DNA of 64,000 bases from Selaginella tamariscina (lineage: Eukaryota > Streptophyta > Lycopodiopsida > Selaginellales > Selaginellaceae): contig PUQB01000065.1 of assembly GCA_003024785.1 (NCBI GenBank), forward strand, positions 1 through 64,000, written 5' to 3'. The notes under the pieces are model-generated. The model made no database searches. It was given only the letters and a program-made list of their open reading frames with translations, and was not told the origin of the DNA. Below are positions 55,818 through 64,000 of this stretch, piece by piece; the first letter of the stretch is position 1, and each line of letters begins with the position of its first letter. Both the position numbers and the translations under genes were made by a program.

Positions 55818-56499
55818 GCTAAGCCTTGGGCGTTTGCTCAAGGGAGGTTAGATCTCGTAACTAGGTGTGCTTAGGCACACTTGGCTAGGGGAGTGTTCTC
55901 CTTGGAATCCAAGGGTTGAACAACCTAAGCTTGTTAGCATGAGCCTTTTGTGAAACACTCGCAAGGTCATGTACTTAGGGTTGTCCAAACCTAGCCTTAG
56001 GGAGTTTGCTTAGTAGAACACTCATGTCCGCCTATGGCAACACTCGTGTTCACACTAAGTACTAGCCCTAGGTCTAGGGTATGACTTGGCCACCCAAACC
56101 CTTAGGGGTTAGTTGTGGTTCAGGGTACCCTTGTCGCCCTAAAGGGGTTGTACTCCCGGATGAGGGTGATTCCTCAAGGGGTAAGTGACGATGCCTTAGT
56201 TCTATCACGGGGGTATGTGTGAGACACATCTCCTTTGTGGGCTAGGGTATGAGCTTGTCTAGGTCTACTGGGACAAGCCTAAAGTCTACTCGAGTTATCC
56301 TCTAGGGTTTAGGGGATGGTCATTCTAGGGGATGGTCATTCTAGGAGACTTCGGGTAGGACTCTAATTCTTTCGCCTAATTGGGCCTCTGAGTTAGACTC
56401 TTAGGGCTATCTTGGAAGACTTAACGTTGCTCACTTAGGGTGATGACACCAGAGGCCACTTGGCAGCCACGTGTTGGCCTTCCGGTTAAAACTCTAACA
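55818..56499 (+). repeat. Family B LTR 3' fragment, inverted to its neighbour
   Basis: About 680 bp on the plus strand, matching the reverse complement of 54143-54830. It ends GGTTAAAACTCTAACA. With the neighbouring LTR it forms a large inverted repeat with about 1 kb between the arms. Confidence 0.8.
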
Positions 56500-57167
56500 T
56501 AGGGACACCCCTAGGGTTGCCCTAGCCCCACCCCAAACCCCCCCCTAGGGGTTAGGTTTAGGGTTAGGTTAGGACAACTCATTTTCTATAAGGGCTGGCA
56601 TTTCTGTGCCAACCCACTTACTCACTTAGAAAAATGGGGGGGGCGTCACATAAATAAGGTAGAGTGTATGTAGTGAGGCTTCTTGGGTTCAAAAGAGAGC
56701 TCGTTAACTCCTAGTGATGCAAGCTAAACTTATGTCATCAAGGTGCAACCCTCTATTGTGCGCCCAAACTTCCACACGACAGGGGTACGTCCACCTTTGG
56801 GTTAGACTATCCTTATCGTTGGCAGGATCACGCCTTTGTGATGGGGGTACGTTACTTCCAAGGAGTTAGTCAGATTCCTTGGCACGAAACCTACTCGCAC
56901 GCTCAAAAGGCATTGCCCGAGTTCACGTTCCGCCTTTGCTCCGGCTGCCTCAACCACGCCAAGCTAGGAACGATACCTGTAGCTCGGCTAGTCCGTGTGT
57001 CCTGATTCACAAGGTGAACCTCGTTCGTGGACTTGGTCAGCTAGGGGCTTAAGTTACTAAGGGTTGGGTTCCTCATACGGGTTACTTTACCAGATTCCGT
57101 GGGGTTTCCAGAGAGGGGATTCGCACCTGGCAAGCCACCTTTGTGGCACCAGGTAAAAACTCAGATA
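56500..57167 (+). repeat. Family A LTR fragment of copy 4
   Basis: Matches family A LTRs from the AGGGACACCCCTAGGG point to the end (CTCAGATA for CTCTGACA). The first 250 or so bases are missing, replaced by the family B fragment. It is much more diverged than the array LTRs. Confidence 0.8.
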
Positions 57168-60100
57168 ATTGTATTGAAGCCAGGTTCTCTGCGGTCAGTA
57201 GGATTGCCTTAAGTCGTAGAGTGTTTCAGTGTTTAGATAACTCTAAATTCTTGATATACTCTATCGCTTTCGATCGATATGTCTATATTGTGCACAGAGA
57301 GTTTGATCCTGTGAGTTGTCAAACTTCGAAGAACACTTGCTCAGTAAGTCGGCGTGAGATTCTAGGTATGTCCAAAAGTCTTATGCTAGTTTAAGCTAAT
57401 GTGTGTGGGTGTATAACCTGTGCAGGGTTTTCCAATTTATTTGGGAATATTCCAAGCATATTTCTGAGTGTTGAAACTAGGGAGCAAAAGAAAGCAACCA
57501 AAGCCTGGCAGAGGGCTATCGCAGAGGCTCAAAATGAGGAGATGGATGAGGCTGATCCAGGTCGACCCCTAGAGTTAGACAACGACCTGGTTGGCGAGAA
57601 ATAATGATGGATGCCATGAATGAACTTTGAGGGGATGTTTTGGGGTTGAATGACCGAATTGATAATGTTGCCGTTCGATTCCGACGATATACTGCAGTGC
57701 CAATGTTCCACAACCAGAGACACGAAAAAGAAGAAGAAGCATAACTAGAGTCAGGTTCTTCTGAATCAGATTCTTCAACAGAAGTAGGTGGTGGAGGTCC
57801 AGTAAATTCAAATCGGTAAAGCCTTCGATTTCATGGGTTCAAAGGATTACAAGGTTTTGGATGACTGGTTGTATGATATGGAAAGCTATTTCGAGCTGCT
57901 TCTGGAGAAAGACAGAAAAGGTTGCATGTGCCAAGCAATTTCTTAAAGAAGAAGCTAAGACTTGGTGGCGGATTGTTGAAAGTGAACGTGGAATACCAAA
58001 ATAGCTGGAAACACATGAAAAAAGATCAAAAAGCAGTATGTGCCAGATGATCTGGATTGCGATTGCGTGCTGACCTGGCACTTTGTCAATAGGGAGTTCG
58101 GGAAGTCCAATGGACCAGTTTATCGATTCGAAAGTGTATGGCGATTGGTGCCAAATATGAGCGATGATGAAGCTCGAAGTTGCTTCATGGCTATAGCTTG
58201 AATGAGAAGACGCGAAGGGAAATTTTAAGGTACAAGCCAACAAGCTATCGAGAATGTCAAGAGGCAGCTCAAAAGGTTGCTTATGGCATGTCGTTAGAAG
58301 ACTTGTACAAAGGGGAGGAAGTAAAACCTAAATCGAGAAGGTTTTCTACAAAGTCTGGGTTCAGAAGGTTTGATATGCAACAGATCACCATCAAATCGAA
58401 ATGCAAGTCCCTTTGTCAGTAGTTCTAAGTTTTTGGATACATCAAGACCCATCGGATCTCGAAAACCATTAGTGTTACCACCACCTCAGCAGGCCAAGGG
58501 CTCAGCTCCAAAGTCTGCTCCTCGCAATCCACAGGCGGGGTTCTGACATGTTATAATTGTAACAAGCTGGTCATATCGCTAGACAATGTCGGGCACCCTC
58601 ACAACAGTCGGGTCATTTCAAGGCGATGGTAGAAGAAGAAGTTGCTGAACCGGAAACGCTTGAAGATCCAGAGGATGAGTAAAAAAAGGTAATGTTGTGC
58701 CAAACACAACCTGCCTTATTGCTATTCAAGATAAAACTGACCGTTGTTAGATTGATAGGAAGGATACGAGGGGATCGAGTCCAAATGATATCGATACTGG
58801 AGCAACATTCAACTTCATATCGACTAGTCTAGCTCGTCGATTGAATTTGCATGTAAATATGTGTGAAATAAAGATCAATTTTGGTAAAGGTTCTCAAAAT
58901 ACTAATAATATAGCAAGGGCAGTCCCTGTCCAAATCAAAGGTTGGAAGGCTAAGCTAGACTTAGTTGTTTTGAATATGACGGGGTTTAAATTTGTTTTGG
59001 GTATGGAATGATTCGATAAACATGTAGTTGAAATGAGGGGTTCCGGAGATAATCGAATCACGCTTACAGCTGATAAAGAGACATTAGGAAAACAACGCTC
59101 AAAATGGAAACGCTAACTGATAAGGATTGGAATCCTATGTTCCTTACCTTAACTCAGTTGCGTAAGGCAGTTAGACATCAGGAAATGTATTTCTTGCAAT
59201 GGTTTTAGATACTGTTGGAGTCAAAATAGGAGATGGTCAAGAATCTGTTCCCGAACCTATTTTGGAAGTCTTGAACATGTTTAAGACGTGTTGCTAGAAG
59301 ATTGCCCCGAGTTACTTCCATGTCAAGATGTGGACCACATAATAGAGATTTTGCTAGGTTCGTCTCCATCGGCAAGAGCTCCATATCCGTTGAATCCTCA
59401 AGAGTTAGTAAAATTGAAGAGATAGATGACAGAATTGTTTGGTCGAGGACACATTCGACCTAGTCGATCATGTATGGTGCACCTATCTTGTTTGTAATGA
59501 AAAAGGATGGTACAATGCGAATGTATGTGAACTATCAAGCGCTGAACGCGAACTATCAAAAATAAGTATCCTCTTCCACGAGTGGATGACTTATTTGATA
59601 GTTATTGAAAGCGAAAGTATTTTTCAAGAATAGATTTGAGGTCTGAGTACCATCAGATTTAGGTAGCAGAGAATGACATTGAGAAGACCGCTTTTCGAAC
59701 GCGTTATGGATCATTTGAGTTTCTAGTCTTGCCATTCGGTTGTGCAATGCTCCAGCAACTTTTTGCACAATATGAATGATGTTTTAGAGACTATCTAGAC
59801 GAGTTCGTAGTGGTGTATATGATGACATTCTGGTTTTCAGTTCGACAATTGAGGAACATGTGGAACACTTAGAAAAAGTGTTTCAGAGGTTGAGGAGAAA
59901 CCAGTTGTATGCTAAAGAAAGCAAGTGCGCATTTGGTCAAACCAAGATAGATTTCTTGGGACACTTGATCTCAGGTGGGGAGGTTGCCATGGATCCAAAG
60001 AAAATTCAAGCTATTACGAGTGGATGACTTTAAAAGACGTGCATGAAGTTAGATCATTTCTTGGTCTAACAGGGTATTACCGAAGATTCATAAAGGGTTA

Positions 60101-60695
60101 CTGGAAATAGCGGCCCCATTGACAGATCTTACGAAGAACATTCCATGGCATTGGACTCCAGAGTGCAAACTCAAAGAGTTATCTCTTCTGAGCCAGTTTT
60201 GCAGTTGCCCATCTTTGAAATCCCTTTGAAGTAGAATGTGACGCTTCTGACTTTGCAATTGGTGGTGTATTGCAACAAAAAGGACATCCATGTCCTTTTT
60301 CTCGAAAAGTTAGATGCCGTGCAAACTCGATGGCCTACTCAAAAAGGAGATGTATGCTATTGTTGCTTCCTTGGAGTATTGGCGTCATTACGTAGAGATG
60401 GTAATATTCCAGCAGAAATAAAAAGTTAAATGGATGCACTCAAACAGGTGCATTTTGCGGTACGAGATGGAGTTCTTTATTATAAAGAAAGGAGAATTTA
60501 TGTTCCAGAAGGGACATGGATGGAGAGGCTATTAAGAAAGCATCACAATGTTCCTTTGTAGGACATGGTGGAAGGCATAAGATGCTGGCTTTCTTAAAAT
60601 AGGGATTCTTGGCTGAGTATGATAGACGATGTTGCCAAGTATGTTAAGATGCCCCACATGTCAACAAGTGAAGAGCCGATCGTAAAAACGACTGG
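57168..60695 (+). pseudogene. Family A copy 4, old and deleted
   Basis: Leader, gag (YKVLDDWLYDMESYFE at 57850, SYRECQEAAQKVAYGMS at 58240), a zinc-knuckle remnant (58555), protease (FISTSLARRLN, 58815), RT (ending [15 protein letters not shown], 60060) and the start of RNase H are recognisable, in many frames. About 306 bases of RNase H are deleted at 60390, where CATTA meets CGTAGAGATGG with TTA at the join. Homology ends in the integrase zinc-finger region near 60695; the rest of integrase, the chromodomain and the 3' LTR are absent. It keeps about 75 bases of gag (57510-57585, AIAEAQNEEMDEADPGRPLE) that all array copies lack. Confidence 0.8.
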
Positions 60696-60784
60696 TCATA
60701 AATAGTTATACCTTCGGTTTTAATCCTAAATTCTCAATCCTTGCATCCTCTTTCTTCCTTGGCATGCAAAAGACTTTTGCGCTC

Positions 60785-60856
60785 GTGGTTGTAGTTTAGT
60801 GGTGAGAATTCCACGTTGTGGTTGTGGAGACCTGGGCTCAAATCCCAGTAGCCACA
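60785..60856 (+). tRNA. tRNA-His (GTG)
   Basis: 72 bases with anticodon GTG in the loop TTGTGGT and stem CCACG/TGTGG. Acceptor GTGGTTG pairs with TAGCCAC, with wobble at two positions; discriminator A. The A box TAGTTTAGTGG and T arm CTGGGCTCAAATCCCAG are as in plant nuclear tRNA-His. A canonical fold looks possible, so it may be functional. Confidence 0.85.
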
Positions 60857-61012
60857 CTCCCTTACTTTTGTCTCCCATGAATCTCCTTCCCACGCCCATG
60901 GAGGAGTTGCCACTTCTCTCCCATCACACTACCCCCGGAAGCACGATTGTGCTTGGTCCTCTTCTTCCGAGGCCTCGACACCAAAGGTTTTGCATAAAGA
61001 CCCAAACTGTTG

Positions 61013-61079
61013 CATGTAGAAATCAAACTATAGTTGAGTTTGCAGAGAGCAAACTCAACTGTAGTTCGATTTCTACATG
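61013..61079 (+). repeat. Hairpin unit 1
   Basis: 29-base arms (CATGTAGAAATCAAACTATA..., and its complement ending TTTCTACATG) with a 9-base loop. One G-U pair and one A-C mismatch only. Confidence 0.8.
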
Positions 61080-61105
61080 GAGGGACAACTCAACAACTCA
61101 ATTGG

Positions 61106-62074
61106 TGTCAGAGTTTTACCTGGTGCCACAAATGCGGCTTGCCAGGTGCCAACTCTGGAATCCCTCTCTGGAAACCCCACGGAATCTGGTAAAGTAACCC
61201 GTATTAGGAACCCAACCCTTAGGAACTAAAACCCTAAGTGACCAAGTCCATGAACGAGACTCACCTTGGGAATCAGGATGCACGGACTGGCCGAGTTATA
61301 GGTGTTGTTCCTAGCTTGGCGTGGTTGAGGCGGCCGGAGCAAGGCCTCAACCACTAGTTCTGCGGAACGTGAACTCGGGCAATACCTTTGAGCTTGCGAG
61401 CAGGTTTTCGGACCAAGGAATCTGGTTAACTCCTTGGAAGTGACGTGCCCTTGTCTCAAAGGCAAGATCTGCCAACGATAAGGATAGTCTAACCCTAGGG
61501 TGGGTTGTTACCCCTGTCGTGTGGAAGTTTGGGCGGCACAACAAAGGGTTGCACCTTGACGACACAAGCTTAGCTTGCACCGGTAGGAGGTTAACGAGCT
61601 CTCTTTTGAACCCAGGAAGCCTCACTACATACACTCTACCTTATTTATGTGACGGACCCCCCCCCCCCTGTTTACCTAAATGAGTAAGTGGGCTGGCACA
61701 AAAAATGCCAGCCCTTAGAGAAAATGGTTGTCCTAACCTAACCCTAAACCTAACCCCTAGGGGGGGGTATTAGGGCGTGGGGTTAGGGCAACCCTAGGGT
61801 TAGGTCAACCCTAGGGTGTCCCTAACCCTTTTTGACAAGCTATATTTAACGAAAAACCTACGTCAAACTGGGGGAGAGTTTTCTAGAGGGTAAGTACTAC
61901 CTTCGCCTAGAGTTTCTCGAGGTACCTAGTGACAGCCGGCCGGACTACCCCTAAACACCTAAGTGCACTAAGCGGGGCTGTTTCTCCATACAACTAGGGT
62001 TCGCCACACAACTTGGTAGGTAACAACAGTCAAACCCCAAAGTAAAGGGTCGAGTCATAGTAAAAACTATGACA
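61106..62074 (-). mobile_element. Family A solo LTR with 5-bp target-site duplication
   Basis: 969 bp, TGTCAGAG...ACTATGACA on the plus strand, that is, a family A LTR in reverse. ATTGG stands on both sides (61101-61105 and 62075-62079). The intact neighbouring repeat at 62230-62260 (TCAACTGGCCTCGACACC) shows the site without the LTR. A solo LTR forms when the two LTRs of an inserted element recombine. It keeps the 41-base segment missing from LTRs 2 and 3. Confidence 0.95.
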
Positions 62075-62120
62075 ATTGGCCTCGACACCAAAGGTTTTTG
62101 CATAAAGACCCACACCGTTG

Positions 62121-62187
62121 CATGTAGAAATTGAACCACAGTTGAGTTTGCAGAGAGACAACTCAACTGTGGTTCGATTTCTACATG
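62121..62187 (+). repeat. Hairpin unit 2
   Basis: CATGTAGAAATTGAACCACA... pairs with ...TGTGGTTCGATTTCTACATG across a loop containing GCAGAGAGAC. The arms are nearly perfect. Confidence 0.8.
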
Positions 62188-62288
62188 GGGAACAACTCAA
62201 CAACTCAACTGTGGTTTGATTTCTACATGGAGGGAACAACTCAACTGGCCTCGACACCAAAGGTTTTGCATAAAGACCCACACCGTTG

Positions 62289-62356
62289 CATGTAGAAATT
62301 GAACCACAGTTGAGTTTGCAGAGAGGACAACTCAACTGTGGTTCGATTTCTACATG
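62289..62356 (+). repeat. Hairpin unit 3
   Basis: Same arms as unit 2 with loop GCAGAGAGGAC. The right arm contains GGTTCGATTTC, close to a tRNA B box. Confidence 0.8.
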
Positions 62357-62583
62357 GAGGAACAACTCAACAACTCAACTGTGAGACAACTCAACTGTGG
62401 TTCGATTTCTACATGGAGGAACAACTCAACAACTCAACTGTGAGACAACTCAACTGTGGTTTGATTTCTACATGGAGGGAGATGTTGGGCATCGATCCCA
62501 ACAGTTGAGTTTGTAGAGGGACAACTTCCTCTCCTTGCACGCTTCAATCCACGAGCGTTCTGATTGAGTGCTTAAAATGATGT

Positions 62584-62656
62584 TGGAGAAGTTGGGTATC
62601 GATCCCAATACCTCTCACATGCTAAGCAAGCACTCTACCATCTGATCTACATCCAC
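62584..62656 (-). tRNA. tRNA-Ala (AGC)-like gene
   Basis: Loop TTAGCAT gives anticodon AGC. D arm GATCAGATGGTAGAGT and T arm TTGGGATCGATACCCAA are good. The acceptor 5' strand GTGGATG does not pair well with the 3' CTTCTCC, so this copy is probably a pseudogene. Its last 16 bases equal the primer-binding site of the Ty3 element at 26.2-31.1 kb. Confidence 0.6.
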
Positions 62657-62720
62657 ATAGTGCACAATTTGGGGTGGGAGGTTAGAGTGAGGAGCAAATC
62701 GGCCGCAATTTAGGGTTGAG

Positions 62721-62792
62721 CACCAATCCCGAGGATCGAACCCGAGTCGTCCACATGACAAGCGAAAATACTCACCACTATACTACATCAAG
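62721..62792 (-). tRNA. tRNA-Asp (GTC)-like gene
   Basis: TGTAGTATAGTGGTGAGTAT (D arm and A box), anticodon GTC in CTTGTCAT, and GGGTTCGATCC (perfect B box) match plant tRNA-Asp. The acceptor is weak (several G-U pairs, mismatches at both ends) and so is the anticodon stem. It may be degenerate. Confidence 0.6.
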
Positions 62793-62794
62793 GG

Positions 62795-62866
62795 TGGAGA
62801 TGTTGGGCATCGATCCAATGCCTCCCGCATGCGAAGCGGGTGCTCTACCATATGAGCTAGACCCCC
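62795..62866 (-). tRNA. tRNA-Ala (CGC)-like gene
   Basis: Anticodon CGC in loop TTCGCAT with a perfect CCCGC/GCGGG stem. A-box region TAGCTCATATGGTAGAGC. Acceptor GGGGGTC with 3' CATCTCC pairs at six of seven positions, counting wobbles. One G appears lost from the T stem (TTGGATCGATGCCCAA). It begins two bases after the tRNA-Asp-like gene ends. Confidence 0.65.
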
Positions 62867-62975
62867 ACGCAGTCCTTCCATCTCATGGGTATGGCGTCTC
62901 ATTGGTTCGCCCTAGTTGGGTGTCACTGTGGTGGCACTTTCAGCCGGGTCAAAACACCTCTTGAACGGCTCGGCC

Positions 62976-63047
62976 GCGTCAATAGTCTAACGATTAAGAT
63001 AATTGCCTTCCAAGCAATAGACATGGGTTTGACTCCCAGTTGACGCA
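62976..63047 (+). tRNA. tRNA-Gly (TCC)
   Basis: 72 bases. Acceptor GCGTCAA pairs perfectly with TTGACGC, discriminator A. Anticodon TCC in loop CTTCCAA with stem ATTGC/GCAAT. T loop TTTGACT has one change from the usual TTCGACT. Apparently foldable and perhaps functional. Confidence 0.8.
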
Positions 63048-63055
63048 TCACAGCA

Positions 63056-63161
63056 GCTTTAGGGTCTAAAAAAAGTACAGGGTTTAGAGAATACATAGGG
63101 ATTAAATTAGGGTTTTTGCCTTGAAATGGTTTAGGGAACAACTTTAGGGTTTAGGTGCTAT
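63056..63161. other. Scattered telomere-like words
   Basis: Six or so AGGGTTT-like words (CAGGGTTTAG, TTAGGGTTTTTG, TTTAGGGTTTAGG) in 105 bases, irregularly spaced. Plant telomere repeats are TTTAGGG, but this is not a tandem array. Confidence 0.4.
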
Positions 63162-64000
63162 TGTCAGAGTTTTAACCCAAAGGGCCAACACGTGGCAACA
63201 CGTGGCCGCCAGGTGGCCATTTGGCGTCATCACCCTGTGTGAGCAACTCTAAGTTTCCCAGAACAACCCCAACAACCCCTAGGGTTAGACTCTAATGCCC
63301 AAGTGGACAGGAGACTTAGGGTTTAGCCTAAGTCTCCCTAGAATGTCTGCCCCTAGAACCTTGAGGGAACCCTAGTTGACTTAGGGTTAGCCTAAGTCTC
63401 CCTAGAGTGTCTACCCCCAAAACCCTTGAGGGATAACCCTAGTTGACTTAGGGTCTTGCCCTAGAAGACCTAGACAGGCTCATGCCCTAACCCCCATCAA
63501 GGAGACGTGTGTTCCACACATACCCCTAGACAGAACTAAGGCATCATCACTTACCCCTTAAGGAATCACCCTCATCCGGGAGTACAACCCCTTTAGGGCG
63601 ACAAGGGTACCCTGAACCACGACTAACCCTAAGGGTTTGAGTGGCCAAGTTATACCCTAGACCTAGGTTAGTACTTAGTGAGGACACGAGTGTGCGCCGT
63701 AGGCGGACACGAGTGTTCTGCTAAGCAAACTCCCTAAGGCTAGGTTTGGGATAACCTTAAGCACATGACCTTGCGAGTGCCTCACGAAAGGGCTTCTGCT
63801 AACACGCTTAGGTTGTTCAACCCTTGAATTCCAAGGAGAACACTCCCCTAGCCAAGTGTGTCAAAGCACACCTAGTTATGAGACCTAACCTCCCTTGAGC
63901 GGATGCCCAAGGCTTAGCACCCTAGTGCAAGCACAAGCATGTCTATTTGTTAAGGTATCCAACCCCTTGGCGACAACCCATGACATAACCCCAAAGGGCA
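63162..64000 (-). repeat. Family B LTR, cut by the window end
   Basis: TGTCAGAGTTTTAACCCAAAG onward matches 54143-54990. The LTR is in reverse and continues past the window. No primer site is seen to its left (GGTGCTAT), so it is not followed by an element leader on that side and may be a 3' or solo LTR. Confidence 0.75.

Larger units (their letters stand above)
60970..62510 (+). repeat. Hairpin-bearing repeat block around a solo LTR
   Basis: Units begin GGCCTCGACACCAAAGG and contain GCATAAAGACCCA, a long inverted repeat and ACAACTCAACAACTCAACTG. Units start at about 60970, 62080 and 62240, with half-units (GAGACAACTCAACTGTGG, ATTTCTACATGGAGG) at 62386-62474. The solo LTR at 61106-62074 splits the first from the second. 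The block ends against tRNA-Ala-like sequence (GATGTTGGGCATCGATCCC, 62481). Confidence 0.8.

Noticed and set aside
62477..62500. Further tRNA-Ala gene
   Set aside because: Only a T-arm-like 3' fragment (GATGTTGGGCATCGATCCC) is present; no anticodon or D arm.
62080..62510. CRISPR-like spaced repeats
   Set aside because: The units contain hairpins but spacing is irregular, there are no unique spacers of constant length, and the context is eukaryotic.
63056..63161. Interstitial telomere array
   Set aside because: The TTTAGGG-like words are scattered and not in tandem.

Overview
The window looks like a stretch of nuclear genome from a land plant that does not make seeds. The main evidence is a broken terpene synthase of the microbial type (24.3-25.4 kb), a family known from lycophytes, ferns, mosses, liverworts and hornworts but not from seed plants. 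Plant-type LRR receptor remains, a chromodomain-bearing Ty3 element and nuclear plant-like tRNA genes agree with this. The species cannot be fixed from the sequence. Almost everything recognisable is a transposable element or a decayed gene; no complete, unbroken gene of known function is present.

Layout. 0-7.5 kb: two near-identical 1.63 kb copies (615-2241 and 5118-6747) of a dead transposase-like gene, with one intact unrecognised minus-strand ORF between them (3368-4039). 8.1-14.3 kb: an old LTR (family B) split by a minus-strand Ty3 element (8726-13547). 14.3-17 kb: AT-rich sequence with no gene, then an LRR receptor-like pseudogene. 18.3-23.2 kb: TG/CA-rich sequence with small exon-like blocks and a 0.8 kb tandem duplication. 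24.3-25.4 kb: terpene synthase pseudogene. 26.2-31.1 kb: a second minus-strand Ty3 element whose primer site matches tRNA-Ala. 32-34.2 kb: a decayed minus-strand Copia element.

34.3-54.1 kb: a head-to-tail array of three chromovirus copies sharing four LTRs (family A). 54.1-56.5 kb: an inverted pair of family B LTR sequences. 56.5-60.7 kb: a fourth, older and partly deleted family A copy. 60.8-63.1 kb: a cluster of tRNA and tRNA-like genes (His, Ala, Asp, Ala, Gly) mixed with a hairpin-forming repeat, into which a family A solo LTR with a perfect 5-bp target-site duplication has inserted. 63.2 kb to the end: another family B LTR.

The genes do not form a pathway. The window records nested insertion, LTR-LTR recombination, tandem amplification and decay. 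Many copies differ by one- to four-base indels, so some frameshifts may be residual assembly errors rather than true mutations; this caveat applies to every frameshift reported here.
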